Of a DNA stretch of 64,000 nucleotides, positions 46,035-54,284 are shown piece after piece (within the stretch, counting starts at the first letter, position 1; the number at the start of each line of letters is the position of its first letter). The translations under genes were made by a program, and so were the position numbers. The DNA lies in contig NZ_WIVE01000006.1 of the NCBI RefSeq assembly GCF_009601025.1, forward strand, positions 38,238 through 102,237, written 5' to 3'. Origin of the DNA: Roseospira navarrensis (GTDB taxonomy: Bacteria > Pseudomonadota > Alphaproteobacteria > Rhodospirillales > Rhodospirillaceae). The notes below the pieces were generated by a model that was not told the origin of the DNA, made no database searches, and worked only from the letters and a program-made list of their open reading frames with translations.

Positions 46035-47012
46035 TCAGGCGCCGCCCGCCGCGCGCTCCAGCACCAGGGCGCGCAGGGGCACGAAGGCGTCCAGGATCTC
46101 GTGCATGGTCTGCACGATGGTGTCCTCGGTCCCGGGATGAGGCAGGATGTGGGCCACGCCCTGGATCTCGCACACATCGAGGATCTCGGCCGGATCGCCC
46201 GCGTGGCAGGCCACCACCGCCGTGTTGCGGGTGCAGTACAGGTACCGGGCGAACGGTTTGGCGGCCGGCAGCGACCAGTCCAGGAACAGCAGTTCCGGGG
46301 CATAGGCGTCCACCAGCCCTTCCGCCGACGCCACGTCCGGCGCCTGCGAGACATGGAGCCGCCGGCCCTCCAGCACCGCGACCAGGGCGGCCCGGCGCAC
46401 CGGGTCGCCGTGGACCACGGCGGTGAAGCGATTGACCAGGGCCGTTTCCGGCATCGGCCCGACGGACTCCTCGCGCAGCTTCAGCTTGCGGCAGATCTCG
46501 GCGTAGCGGTACTTGGCGATCTCGGCCTCGACAGCCGACTGGTCGGCCAGACGGTCGCCCAGGTCGGACTTGTCCTCCTCAAGGATATGGTGCACCAGCC
46601 ACGCCCGCAGGAAATGCAAGGTTCGGTCGAAGGGAAACGTCAGCGGATCGGCGTGGAACGCGCGCACGGCGTCGGCCATCCGGGCCAGGATCCTGCGATG
46701 CACGGCGCGGTGGCGCTGGTAGGCCGCGGCCGGGACCGCCGTCTTCATCATCGCCGCTTCCTCGATGAAGAAGTGGATCTTGCAGTAGTTGATGATGAGC
46801 GACAGCTCGCGGCGCACCGCCGGCAGACTGTCCCGCCATGTGCGGCGCAGCCGGATCATTCGGTTCAGACAGCCGACCAGGATTTGATGGTGCAGGTCCA
46901 GGGTGGCCGACTGTACGCTCAGATCCTGGCTCCACTGCACCGGCTCGTCGGGCGGTCCGATCGTCGCCCGGAACTCCGCATCATCGACAAGGCTGCGCCA
47001 CTGCGGCACCAT
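46035..47012 (-). CDS. Hemerythrin-like protein fused to a receiver-like domain
   Basis: A 325-residue protein with two domains. The first (about 20-150) fits a bacteriohemerythrin: TLDLHHQILVGCLN, IHFFIEEAAMMK, YQRHRAVHRRI and LRAWLVHHILEED give the His/Glu/Asp set of a di-iron oxygen site in proper order. The second (about 200-320) reads like a receiver: RFTAVVHGDPVRRAALVAVLEG, LLFLDWSLPAAK with an Asp at the phospho-site, and CEIQGVAHILPHP where the usual Lys is not visible. It probably senses oxygen or NO and reports by its C-terminal half. No kinase is next to it. Confidence 0.8.
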   Translation of the reverse strand: MVPQWRSLVDDAEFRATIGPPDEPVQWSQDLSVQSATLDLHHQILVGCLNRMIRLRRTWRDSLPAVRRELSLIINYCKIHFFIEEAAMMKTAVPAAAYQRHRAVHRRILARMADAVRAFHADPLTFPFDRTLHFLRAWLVHHILEEDKSDLGDRLADQSAVEAEIAKYRYAEICRKLKLREESVGPMPETALVNRFTAVVHGDPVRRAALVAVLEGRRLHVSQAPDVASAEGLVDAYAPELLFLDWSLPAAKPFARYLYCTRNTAVVACHAGDPAEILDVCEIQGVAHILPHPGTEDTIVQTMHEILDAFVPLRALVLERAAGGA

Positions 47013-47204
47013 TCCGTTCACTCCAGCGCCCGCACGGTCCGTTTTCCCGGACCCACAACGTTTCCCGCTAACACATGACTGTATCATGAACGCCGGGGGC
47101 GACACATCCGCGCCCTGTGCGACTCTGTCCGGCGTCCATCGCCCGGACGCCGGCCGGCCCCACGGCCGCACCACACCGAAACAGACCAGGGAGCGGCCAG
47201 CCGC

Positions 47205-48182
47205 ATGATTCAGGTTGTCGGGCTCATCATACCGCTGTTCGGGCTGATCGCCCTGGGCGCCATCATGGGGCGGATCAAGCGCCTGCCGTTGAACGAACTG
47301 GGCTGGCTGAACACGTTCGTCGTCTATCTGGCGCTGCCGGCGCTGTTCTTCAGCCTGCTGGCCAAGACGCCGGTGGAGACCCTGACCCGCTGGGACTTCA
47401 TCCTGACCAACCTGGGCGTCACGTTCCTGGTGCTGGCCGTGACGTTCACGGTCGCGCTGGCCGCCACGCGGGGCCGCATCGACGAAGCCAGCGTGCAGGC
47501 GCTGGCCTCGGGTTACGGCAACATCGGCTACATGGGGCCGGGGCTGGCGCTTCTGGTGTTCGGGCCCGAGGCGGCCGTGCCGGTGGCCCTGATCTTCTGC
47601 TTCGAGAACATGATGCACTTCACGCTGGCCCCGGCCATGATGGCGCTGGCGGGGCGGCAGGCGAAGCCGGCGTGGCGGGTCGCCCGCGACGTGGTGCGGC
47701 AGATCGTCACCCATCCGTTCATCGTGGCCACGGCGCTGGGCGTCTTGGCCGCCGCGCTGCAGGTCAGCCTGCCCGGACCCATCACCCGCCTGATCGACAC
47801 CCTGGCCAACGCGGCCGCGCCCTGCGCCCTGTTCGCGATGGGGGTCACGCTGGTGCTGCGCCCGCTGACCCGAGTGCCGGCGGCGCTGGGCTACGTGGTG
47901 CCCATGAAGCTGGTGGTGCATCCCATCCTGATGTTCGCGGGCCTGACGCTGGCGGGCCCGTTCGATCCGGTGTGGACGGCGACGGCGGTGCTGCTGGCGT
48001 CGCTGCCCACGGCGACCAACGTGTTCGTGATCGCGCAACAGTACGACGTGTGGACCGAGCGCGCCTCGGCCAGCATCCTGGCCACCACGGTGCTGTCGGT
48101 GGGGTCGGTCACGCTGCTGCTGTACGCCATGACGTCGGGCCTGCTGCCCGGAGCGGTGGCGGTGCCGGTCCTGCCCGGGTAG
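47205..48182 (+). CDS. AEC family transporter (auxin efflux carrier type)
   Basis: Inner-membrane carrier of 325 residues with ten hydrophobic segments in two halves, as in the AEC family. Landmarks are GRIKRLPLNELGWLNTFVVYLALPALFFSLLAK, SGYGNIGYMGPGLAL and, late, LASLPTATNVFVIAQQYDVW. Members carry malate, malonate or similar anions. It starts 193 bases from the divergent hemerythrin gene and ends six bases from the convergent methyltransferase, with no terminator hairpin between them. Confidence 0.92.
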   Translation: MIQVVGLIIPLFGLIALGAIMGRIKRLPLNELGWLNTFVVYLALPALFFSLLAKTPVETLTRWDFILTNLGVTFLVLAVTFTVALAATRGRIDEASVQALASGYGNIGYMGPGLALLVFGPEAAVPVALIFCFENMMHFTLAPAMMALAGRQAKPAWRVARDVVRQIVTHPFIVATALGVLAAALQVSLPGPITRLIDTLANAAAPCALFAMGVTLVLRPLTRVPAALGYVVPMKLVVHPILMFAGLTLAGPFDPVWTATAVLLASLPTATNVFVIAQQYDVWTERASASILATTVLSVGSVTLLLYAMTSGLLPGAVAVPVLPG

Positions 48183-48188
48183 CCACTC

Positions 48189-48986
48189 TCACCCCGGCCG
48201 GCGGGCGATCAGGAACAGCCGGCGGAAGGGATACAGCGCGCGGCCGTCCGGCAGCGGGGCATAGGCCGCCGCCACCCGCGCCCGATAGGCCGCCAGGAAG
48301 CCGTCTTGCAGCGCGGGGGCGTCCTCCAGCCGCGCCAGCCAGGGCCGCAACGCCGTGGAGCGCGTGAAGTCGGCGATGGTCTCCGGCGGGCCGGGCAGGA
48401 TCTGCTGGTAGTCGGTCTCCCACAGCTCCAGGTCCGTGACCCCGGCTCCCAGCAGGCGCGCGGCATAGCGGTCCGGCGGGTCCACGGGCGGCGGCTTGGC
48501 GACCAGATCGGCGACCCGCTCCGCCCACGGCCCGTTCATCCCCGTCGCCTTGATGAGCGCCAGCGCCGGCCGTCCATAGTTGCGCGGCATCTGCACCGCC
48601 AGCACACCCCCCGGGGCCAGCGCCGACAGCAGGCGCGGGAACAGGGCGTCGTGATCGCCCACCCAGTGCAGCGCGGCATTGGACAGGATGACGTCCGGCC
48701 GCGCGTCCGCCGCCGGGACCCAGGTCGCGATGTCGGCCTCGGCCCAGGTGATGTCAGCGGGGCTCTCCGCCCGGGCACGCTCCAGCATGGCCGGCGAGGA
48801 GTCGAGGCCCGTGAGATGCGCGGAAGGCCAGCGCTCGCGGGCATAGCGGGTCAGCGTGCCGGTCCCGCAGCCCAGGTCCACCACCCGCCCCGGATCGGCC
48901 ACCGGCACGCGCGCCAGCAGATCCAGCGCGGGCCTGAGGCGATGGTCGGCGAACGCAAGGTAGTCGGCGGGGCTCCAGTCGGTCAT
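48189..48986 (-). CDS. tam: Trans-aconitate 2-methyltransferase
   Basis: SAM-dependent methyltransferase of 265 residues. The N-terminus TDWSPADYLAFADHRLRPALDLLARVP is the Tam signature, followed by the SAM loop VVDLGCGTGTLTRYA and LTGLDSSPAMLERAR. The mid-part SNAALHWVGDHDALFPRLLSALAPGGVLAVQMPRN is also typical. It methylates trans-aconitate, a spontaneous by-product of cis-aconitate that inhibits aconitase. The ATG at 48984-48986 is used; the eleven residues upstream look out of family. Confidence 0.92.
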   Translation of the reverse strand: MTDWSPADYLAFADHRLRPALDLLARVPVADPGRVVDLGCGTGTLTRYARERWPSAHLTGLDSSPAMLERARAESPADITWAEADIATWVPAADARPDVILSNAALHWVGDHDALFPRLLSALAPGGVLAVQMPRNYGRPALALIKATGMNGPWAERVADLVAKPPPVDPPDRYAARLLGAGVTDLELWETDYQQILPGPPETIADFTRSTALRPWLARLEDAPALQDGFLAAYRARVAAAYAPLPDGRALYPFRRLFLIARRPG

Positions 48987-49092
48987 GCACACGTTCTCCC
49001 TTGCCCGCGCCGCCGGCAACGGTCACCATGCGGCCACCATACGGGGGCGAATGGAACCCCCGCCCCCCCGCCGCGCTCAGGAGTGACAGCCC

Positions 49093-49692
49093 ATGCCCGT
49101 CTATGCCTTCGAGGACCTGGTTCCGGTCGTCCACCCCACCGCGTTCGTCCATCCCACCGCCATCCTGATCGGCGACGTGATCGTGGGGGCCGGCGTCTAC
49201 GTGGGGCCGTCGGCCTCGCTGCGCGGCGATTTCGGCCGCATCATCCTGGAGGACGGCAGCAACATCCAGGACAATTGCACCATGCACGGCTTCCAGGGCA
49301 CGGACACGGTGGTGGAGGTGGACGGTCATATCGGCCACGGGGCGATCCTGCACAGTGCGCGGATCGGCCGGGGGGCCCTGGTCGGCATGAACAGCGTGGT
49401 GATGGACGGCGCGGTGATCGGGCCGGAAAGCATCGTGGCCGCCCAGTGCTTCGTGAAGGCGGGCAGCCGGTTCGGCCCGCGCTCGCTGGTCGCCGGGGTG
49501 CCGGGCAAGCTGGTGCGCGAGGTCACGGACGAAGAGTTCGCCTGGAAGATGGAAGGCACCAAGCAGTATCAGGAGTTGGCCCAGCGCTGCCGGACCGGCC
49601 TGCGCGAGACCGCGCCCCTGACCGAGCCGGAGCCGGACCGGCCCACCGTGCAGTGGGCCGATCTCAAGCCGCTCTATCAGAGCAAGGGGTAA
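49093..49692 (+). CDS. Gamma-carbonic-anhydrase-like hexapeptide-repeat protein (PaaY type)
   Basis: Left-handed beta-helix protein of 199 residues. Hexapeptide turns run from [34 protein letters not shown] onward. The metal histidines of gamma-carbonic anhydrases are seen in TMHGF and [10 protein letters not shown]. The helical C-terminus [16 protein letters not shown] is typical of the PaaY/CaiE branch, where PaaY is a thioesterase in phenylacetate breakdown; no paa genes are near, so the role is open. An R2 hairpin starts three bases after the stop. Confidence 0.88.
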   Translation: MPVYAFEDLVPVVHPTAFVHPTAILIGDVIVGAGVYVGPSASLRGDFGRIILEDGSNIQDNCTMHGFQGTDTVVEVDGHIGHGAILHSARIGRGALVGMNSVVMDGAVIGPESIVAAQCFVKAGSRFGPRSLVAGVPGKLVREVTDEEFAWKMEGTKQYQELAQRCRTGLRETAPLTEPEPDRPTVQWADLKPLYQSKG

Positions 49693-49695
49693 TAC

Positions 49696-49875
49696 CGGCC
49701 GACGGAAAGGTTCATCCTTTTCGTCCGCCGGCCGGCCCGACTGGGCCGGCGCCGCGAAGCGGCGGAGCCGCGCGCCCCAAAGGGGCCCTGCGGCGATATA
49801 AACATAGACTCATCCTGAGAGGGCGCCGGGGCGACCCTGCGTAGAAGGAGTCATCCTCATCGTCGCGCAGCGTAA
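49696..49875 (+). repeat. R2 repeat, copy 3, with 3' stem-loop
   Basis: The stem-loop (49696-49730; loop TTCAT) again begins three bases after a stop codon. One stem pair is broken (C opposite C) against copy 2; the rest pairs. The following 145 bases match copy 2 in order, with the block around 49818-49850 diverged. From 49876 to 50244 I see no gene, repeat or RNA structure I can name. Confidence 0.75.
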
Positions 49876-50244
49876 CGACGGCCCGGCCGTTTCGCACGCG
49901 CTCGAGTCGCGCGGCGCCGCGGCCCCGGCGTCGGATCAATCCCGGATTGATGCAGGGATGGGGCCCGATCCGGTCGCCCCTGCCCGGTACCCGAGCGCCA
50001 CGCTGAGATGCTGAGAGACCAAGGGCCGCTACCACAAGTACCGGCACCCTCAACCCGTTTGCAGGCTTCGGGCGTGGTCGGCCCCGGCGGGCCATGGCCG
50101 AGGGCGATCCGCGACCGGGAAGGTTTGGCCGAGTCCCCTGGCAATGGTATGATACCCGGGGTCGAACGTAACGGCGGTCCGGAAATATGGACCCTGCACC
50201 CAGTCCGGTCGGGTGCGCCGTCGCCAGAAAGGGCTCCGTCCGTC

Positions 50245-50508
50245 ATGTCGCATTGCACGCCCACAAACCGCGCTGCTCAGGGCTCCGCTTTATCGGAGCC
50301 GGGGGGCATTCAGGCCGCCCTCAGTCTGGTGCGTCAGATGCGCGAACGGACGCTGGCGGCCGGCGGATCGGAGCAGCAGGCCTGGCGGTCGGCCGTGGGC
50401 GCCTATCTGGAAGTGCATCCCGGCGCGGACCTGTTCACCGCCGAACGCATCGTGACCTGTCTGCTGCGCCCGCCCCCGCCGACGGGACCGTCGTCGGCCC
50501 TGGGCTGA
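50245..50508 (+). CDS. Small hypothetical protein
   Basis: Possible 87-residue soluble protein. From residue 20 it reads like coding sequence: IQAALSLVRQMRERTLAAGGSEQQAWRSAVGAYLEVHPGADLFTAERIVTCLL, an amphipathic all-helical stretch. The ends are low in information. The ATG at 50245 has only a weak ribosome site, and a longer frame to 50008 exists. It lies 93 bases before dnaB. It could still be a chance frame. Confidence 0.42.
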   Translation: MSHCTPTNRAAQGSALSEPGGIQAALSLVRQMRERTLAAGGSEQQAWRSAVGAYLEVHPGADLFTAERIVTCLLRPPPPTGPSSALG

Positions 50509-50601
50509 TCCGGTCGCCGCGACCGGACCATCCCCGATATCCCCGTTATCCACAGCCGCTCCGCCGTCGCCGCGCGCTGGCGCCTGCGTTAAGCTGTCGG
50601 G

Positions 50602-52119
50602 ATGTCCACCTCCCTGTCCCATGCCCCCGAACAGGCCCCCGACGGCGGCGACCGCCCCGACGGGTTCCGCGCGCCACCCGCCAGCCTGGAGGCCGAACAG
50701 GCCTTCCTGGGCGCGCTGCTGTCCAACAACAAGGTGCTGGAGAGGGCCGGCGAGTTCCTGCGCCCGGAGCACTTCACGCACCCCGGTCACGCGCTGATCT
50801 ATGACGTCTGCCGCCGCCTGATCGAGCGCAACCAGGTGGCCAATCCCGTCACCGTGAAGCCCTATGTGGAAACCGACGACGCCCTGTCGGACCTGGGGGG
50901 CGCCCGCTATCTGGCGACCCTGATGGGGTCGGTGGTGACGATCATCAACGCCGGGGATTACGCCCGGCTGATCCACGACTACTACCTGAGGCGCGAGATC
51001 ATCGGCCTGGGCACCGACATGGTGAACGAGGCCCACGAAAACGACATCGAGATCAACGCCACCGACCTGATCGAGGCCGGCGAGCAGCGCCTGTACGACC
51101 TCGCCACCCATGGGCAGTACGAAGGCGGCCTGACGGACTTCTCGACCGCGCTCAAGGGCGCGCTGACCATGGCCGAGGCCGCCCACCGCCGTGAAGGGCG
51201 GCTGGCGGGCGTCACCACCGGCCTGCTGGACCTGGACCGCAAGCTGGGCGGCCTGCATCCCTCCGACATGCTGATCCTGGCCGGCCGTCCCTCCATGGGC
51301 AAGACGGCGCTGGCCACCAACATCGCGTTCAACGCGGCCAAGTACTGCATCGACGAGGCGGACGACGAGGACCGGGGCAAGGCGGTCGCCTTCTTCTCGC
51401 TGGAAATGAGCGCCGAGCAGCTCGCCACCCGTATTCTGGCCGAGCAGGTCGAGGTTTCGTCGCACAAGATCCGCACCGGCGAGCTGTCCAACGAGGACTT
51501 CGACCGCCTGCTGGTGAAGAGCGCCGACCTGAACCGCATCCCGCTGCACATCGACGATACCCCGGCCCTGACCGTCTCGGCCATGCGCACCCGGTGCCGG
51601 CGGCTGGCCCGCCAGCACGGCCTCGCCCTGGTGGTGGTGGACTACCTGCAGCTCATGAGCCCGGGCAAGGTCGCCAACGCGGACTCGCGCGTGCAGGAGG
51701 TCTCGGCCATCACCCGCGGCCTGAAGGCGCTGGCCAAGGAACTGAACGTGCCGGTCATCGCGCTGTCGCAGCTCTCCCGCGCGGTGGAGCAGCGCGAGGA
51801 CAAGCGCCCGCAGCTCGCCGACCTGCGCGAATCGGGCTCCATCGAGCAGGACGCCGACGTGGTCATGTTCGTGTTCCGCGAACAGTACTACCTGGAGCGC
51901 GCCGAGCCCATGCGCCGGGCCGACGAAAACGACGACAAGTACACGGAACGGCACCAGAAATGGCTGGAGCGCTGCGAGAAGGCGCACAACGTGGCCGAGG
52001 TCATCGTCGCCAAGCAGCGTCACGGCCCCATCGGCACGGTCCGCCTGTTCTTCGACGGCAACTACACCCGCTTCGGCAACCTGGAAAACAGCGACGCGCC
52101 GGACGGCCCGGACTTCTGA
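50602..52119 (+). CDS. dnaB: Replicative DNA helicase DnaB
   Basis: Hexameric helicase that unwinds the replication fork, 505 residues. The N-terminal domain (about 25-125) begins PPASLEAEQAFLGALL; the linker helix follows; the RecA-like domain has Walker A GRPSMGKTA (Lys234), the stretch FFSLEMSAEQLATRIL, Walker B LVVVDYLQLM and the DLRESGSIEQDAD motif with the Arg finger region near KQRHGPIGTV. There is no intein. It stands alone, followed by repeats R3 and R4. Confidence 0.97.
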   Translation: MSTSLSHAPEQAPDGGDRPDGFRAPPASLEAEQAFLGALLSNNKVLERAGEFLRPEHFTHPGHALIYDVCRRLIERNQVANPVTVKPYVETDDALSDLGGARYLATLMGSVVTIINAGDYARLIHDYYLRREIIGLGTDMVNEAHENDIEINATDLIEAGEQRLYDLATHGQYEGGLTDFSTALKGALTMAEAAHRREGRLAGVTTGLLDLDRKLGGLHPSDMLILAGRPSMGKTALATNIAFNAAKYCIDEADDEDRGKAVAFFSLEMSAEQLATRILAEQVEVSSHKIRTGELSNEDFDRLLVKSADLNRIPLHIDDTPALTVSAMRTRCRRLARQHGLALVVVDYLQLMSPGKVANADSRVQEVSAITRGLKALAKELNVPVIALSQLSRAVEQREDKRPQLADLRESGSIEQDADVVMFVFREQYYLERAEPMRRADENDDKYTERHQKWLERCEKAHNVAEVIVAKQRHGPIGTVRLFFDGNYTRFGNLENSDAPDGPDF

Positions 52120-52162
52120 GCCCAGGGCAACGGGCTCAGGTTCAACATGACGGCACTTGCCG

Positions 52163-52451
52163 CAGCAATTCTCAGGATGGAAGGAGAACACCGTTTGCGG
52201 CCGGTGCCGGCCTGTTCTCCTCCCCCCTTCGGGGGGAGGTTGGGAGGGGGGCGCGTTAATTTCCGCACGGATCTCGCTTGCCGCGTCAATCCCACGGAAT
52301 TTATTTCAACCCCACGGGCATTGTTTCAACCCCACGGGCATTGTTTCAACCCCACCCCAGCCCTCCCCTATCCAGGGGAGGGAGTCCGGTTCGCGCCTGG
52401 GGCTCACAGCCGTTCATTTCGGAGGCCGCGCGGCCAAAATGAGAACGGCTG
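52163..52451 (-). mobile_element. R3 miniature inverted-repeat element, copy B (289 bp)
   Basis: Inverted relative to copies A and C. Left end CAGCAATTCTC (52163-52173), right end GAGAACGGCTG (52441-52451, degraded). The nine bases CACTTGCCG are found directly outside both ends, a perfect target duplication. It carries four 20-bp tandem units (GTGGGGTTGA read on the minus strand, the last slightly changed), the most of the three copies, which accounts for its length. Confidence 0.88.
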
Positions 52452-52480
52452 CACTTGCCGCGCCGTCACAGCAGACCTCT

Positions 52481-52566
52481 CGAGATCCCTCGCTTCGCTC
52501 ACTCGGGATGACGCACCAAAACCATAGGATGTCATCCTGAAGCTGCGAAGCGGCTGAAGGATCTCG
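52481..52566. repeat. R4 palindromic repeat, copy 4
   Basis: Left arm CGAGATCCCTCGCTTCGCTC to GGGATGAC, right arm GTCATCCTGAAG to GAAGGATCTCG, with an AT-rich centre. The right arm, with the flanking bases to about 52590, matches the single half-copy at 63701 in reverse. Confidence 0.75.
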
Positions 52567-52723
52567 AGCGCGGGTCTCCGACCCGTTGCACAGACCTGCA
52601 GGAGCGTTCCCGTTCATGAGGGCCCGTTACCCTGCTTCTGAGCCGATCCGGGTTGACCGGGGCGTCCGGTCGCGGGACAACCGGACGGCGTTCTTCCTTC
52701 CCTGTCAGCGTGGACCCGCCCCC

Positions 52724-53311
52724 ATGGATGCCGCCTCGGCCGCCCAGGCCAGCCTTTCCGACTACCTCTCCGACAGCCTCGCCGTGCTGCGCGACCTGCA
52801 GGCCGCCGACCTGACCCCGGCCGTGGAGGCCGCCACGGACGCGATCGTCGCCGCCCTGCGCGCCCGCCGCCCCGTGCTGGTGTGCGGCAACGGCGGGTCC
52901 ATGGCCGACGCCCTGCACATTGCGGGCGAACTGACGGCCCGCTTCCTGCTGGACCGCACGGGCCTGCCGGTGATCGCGCTCGGCACCAACGCCGCCACCC
53001 TGACGGCCTGGAGCAACGACGTGGGCTACGGCAGCCACCTGGCCCGCGAGGTGGAGGCCTACGGCCAGCCGGGCGGCGTGCTGCTGGCCATCAGCACCAG
53101 CGGCAATTCCCCCAACGTCGTGGAGGCCGCCGAGGCCGCGAAAGCGGGCGGACTGTCCGTGATCGCCCTGACCGGCGCGGGCGGCGGGCGGCTCGCCCCG
53201 CTCGCCGACGTGCTGCTGGCCGCGCCGTCCCGCTTCACGCCCATGATCCAGCAGGCCCACCAGTGCCTGTATCACTATCTGTGCCTTCGGGTGGAAGCCG
53301 CCCTGGCCTGA
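52724..53311 (+). CDS. gmhA: SIS-domain phosphoheptose isomerase
   Basis: Sedoheptulose-7-phosphate isomerase type, 195 residues, first step towards the heptose of lipopolysaccharide. The sugar-phosphate site CGNGGSMADALHIAGELTARF and the second SIS motif ISTSGNSPNVVEAAEAA are complete; SRFTPMIQQAHQCLYHYLC near the C-terminus carries residues of the active site in GmhA. The ATG at 52724 is chosen over a longer frame that starts in the leader. It is 27 bases upstream of rdgB, so the two are probably one operon. Confidence 0.9.
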   Translation: MDAASAAQASLSDYLSDSLAVLRDLQAADLTPAVEAATDAIVAALRARRPVLVCGNGGSMADALHIAGELTARFLLDRTGLPVIALGTNAATLTAWSNDVGYGSHLAREVEAYGQPGGVLLAISTSGNSPNVVEAAEAAKAGGLSVIALTGAGGGRLAPLADVLLAAPSRFTPMIQQAHQCLYHYLCLRVEAALA

Positions 53312-53338
53312 AGCGCCGATCCCGCAGGAGACGCCCCC

Positions 53339-53965
53339 ATGTCCGACCCCGGACCCGCCCACCGCCGCTTTTCCGGCGACACCCTGGTGGTCGCCAGCCA
53401 CAACCCCGGCAAGGTGCGCGAGATCGCCGACCTGCTGGCGCCCTTCGGGCTGTCCCGGGTGATCTCGGCCGGGGAACTGGACCTGCCCGAGCCGGAGGAG
53501 ACCGGCACCACCTTCGCCGCCAACGCGGAACTGAAGGCGCACGCCGCCGCCGTCGCCAGCAGGCACCCCGCCCTGTCGGACGATTCCGGGCTGGAGGTCC
53601 ACGCCCTGGACGGCGCGCCGGGCATCTATTCGGCGCGCTGGGGCGGGCCGGACAAGGACTTTGGCCTCGCGATGGCGCGGGTGAACACCGAGCTGGGCGA
53701 CGCGGCCGACCGCCGCGCGAACTTCACCTGCGCGCTCACCCTGGCCTGGCCGGACGGCCACAGGGAGACCTTCGAGGGCCGCGTGTTCGGCGATCTGGTC
53801 TGGCCGCCGCGCGGCGAGAAGGGCTTCGGCTACGACCCCATCTTCCGCCCCGACGGCCACCCCATCACCTTCGCCGAGATGGAGCCCACCGCCAAACACG
53901 CCATGAGCCACCGCGCCGATGCCTTCCGCCAACTGGTGGCGGCCTGTTTCGCCACGCGGGGGTAA
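53339..53965 (+). CDS. rdgB: XTP/dITP diphosphatase (RdgB/HAM1)
   Basis: House-cleaning nucleotide phosphatase that removes inosine and xanthosine triphosphates, 208 residues. Family marks are [60 protein letters not shown] and [14 protein letters not shown]. The TAA stop lies at the very edge of repeat R3 copy C; the 9-bp target duplication begins with the last two bases of the stop codon. Confidence 0.96.
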   Translation: MSDPGPAHRRFSGDTLVVASHNPGKVREIADLLAPFGLSRVISAGELDLPEPEETGTTFAANAELKAHAAAVASRHPALSDDSGLEVHALDGAPGIYSARWGGPDKDFGLAMARVNTELGDAADRRANFTCALTLAWPDGHRETFEGRVFGDLVWPPRGEKGFGYDPIFRPDGHPITFAEMEPTAKHAMSHRADAFRQLVAACFATRG

Positions 53966-53972
53966 GGGGCAG

Positions 53973-54199
53973 CAGCAATTCTCATTTTGGCCACGTGGCC
54001 TCTGGTGGGAGCCGCCGGGAGGCCCGGGTGCGACCTTAACTCCCTCCCCTGGATAGGGGAGGGCCGGGGTGGGGTTGATGCGGCAAGCGGGACCCGTGCG
54101 GACATCTCCTTCCCCCCTCCCAACCTCCCCCCGGCGGGGGGAGGGGAACAGTCCAGCACCGGGTGCAGCGGTGGTTTGCCTTCATCCCGAGAATTGCTG
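53973..54199 (+). mobile_element. R3 miniature inverted-repeat element, copy C (227 bp)
   Basis: Both ends are intact: CAGCAATTCTC (53973-53983) and GAGAATTGCTG (54189-54199), a perfect 11-bp terminal inverted repeat. Outside are AAGGGGCAG (left) and GAGGGGCAG (right), a 9-bp duplication with one change. It has a single 20-bp unit where copies A and B have three and four; the length differences (42, 62) fit two and three extra units plus two bases. This copy is the best model for the minimal element. Confidence 0.9.
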
Positions 54200-54284
54200 G
54201 AGGGGCAGCGCCACCCTTTACGGCCCAGGCCGCGCGCCCTATTGTCTGCGGCCCGTGAGATCACACCGACCGACGGAGATCCCC

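Larger units (their letters stand above)
52120..52723. other. Repeat-filled intergenic region between dnaB and the SIS isomerase
   Basis: Of 604 bases, R3 copy B takes 52163-52451 and R4 copy 4 takes 52481-52566. In the remainder (52567-52723) I see only the leader of the next gene. No small gene or RNA gene is visible. Confidence 0.6.

Noticed and set aside
47013..48038. Extended N-terminus of the hemerythrin-receiver protein
   Set aside because: The extra 342 codons are antisense to the AEC transporter and are His/Arg/Gln-rich shadow sequence.
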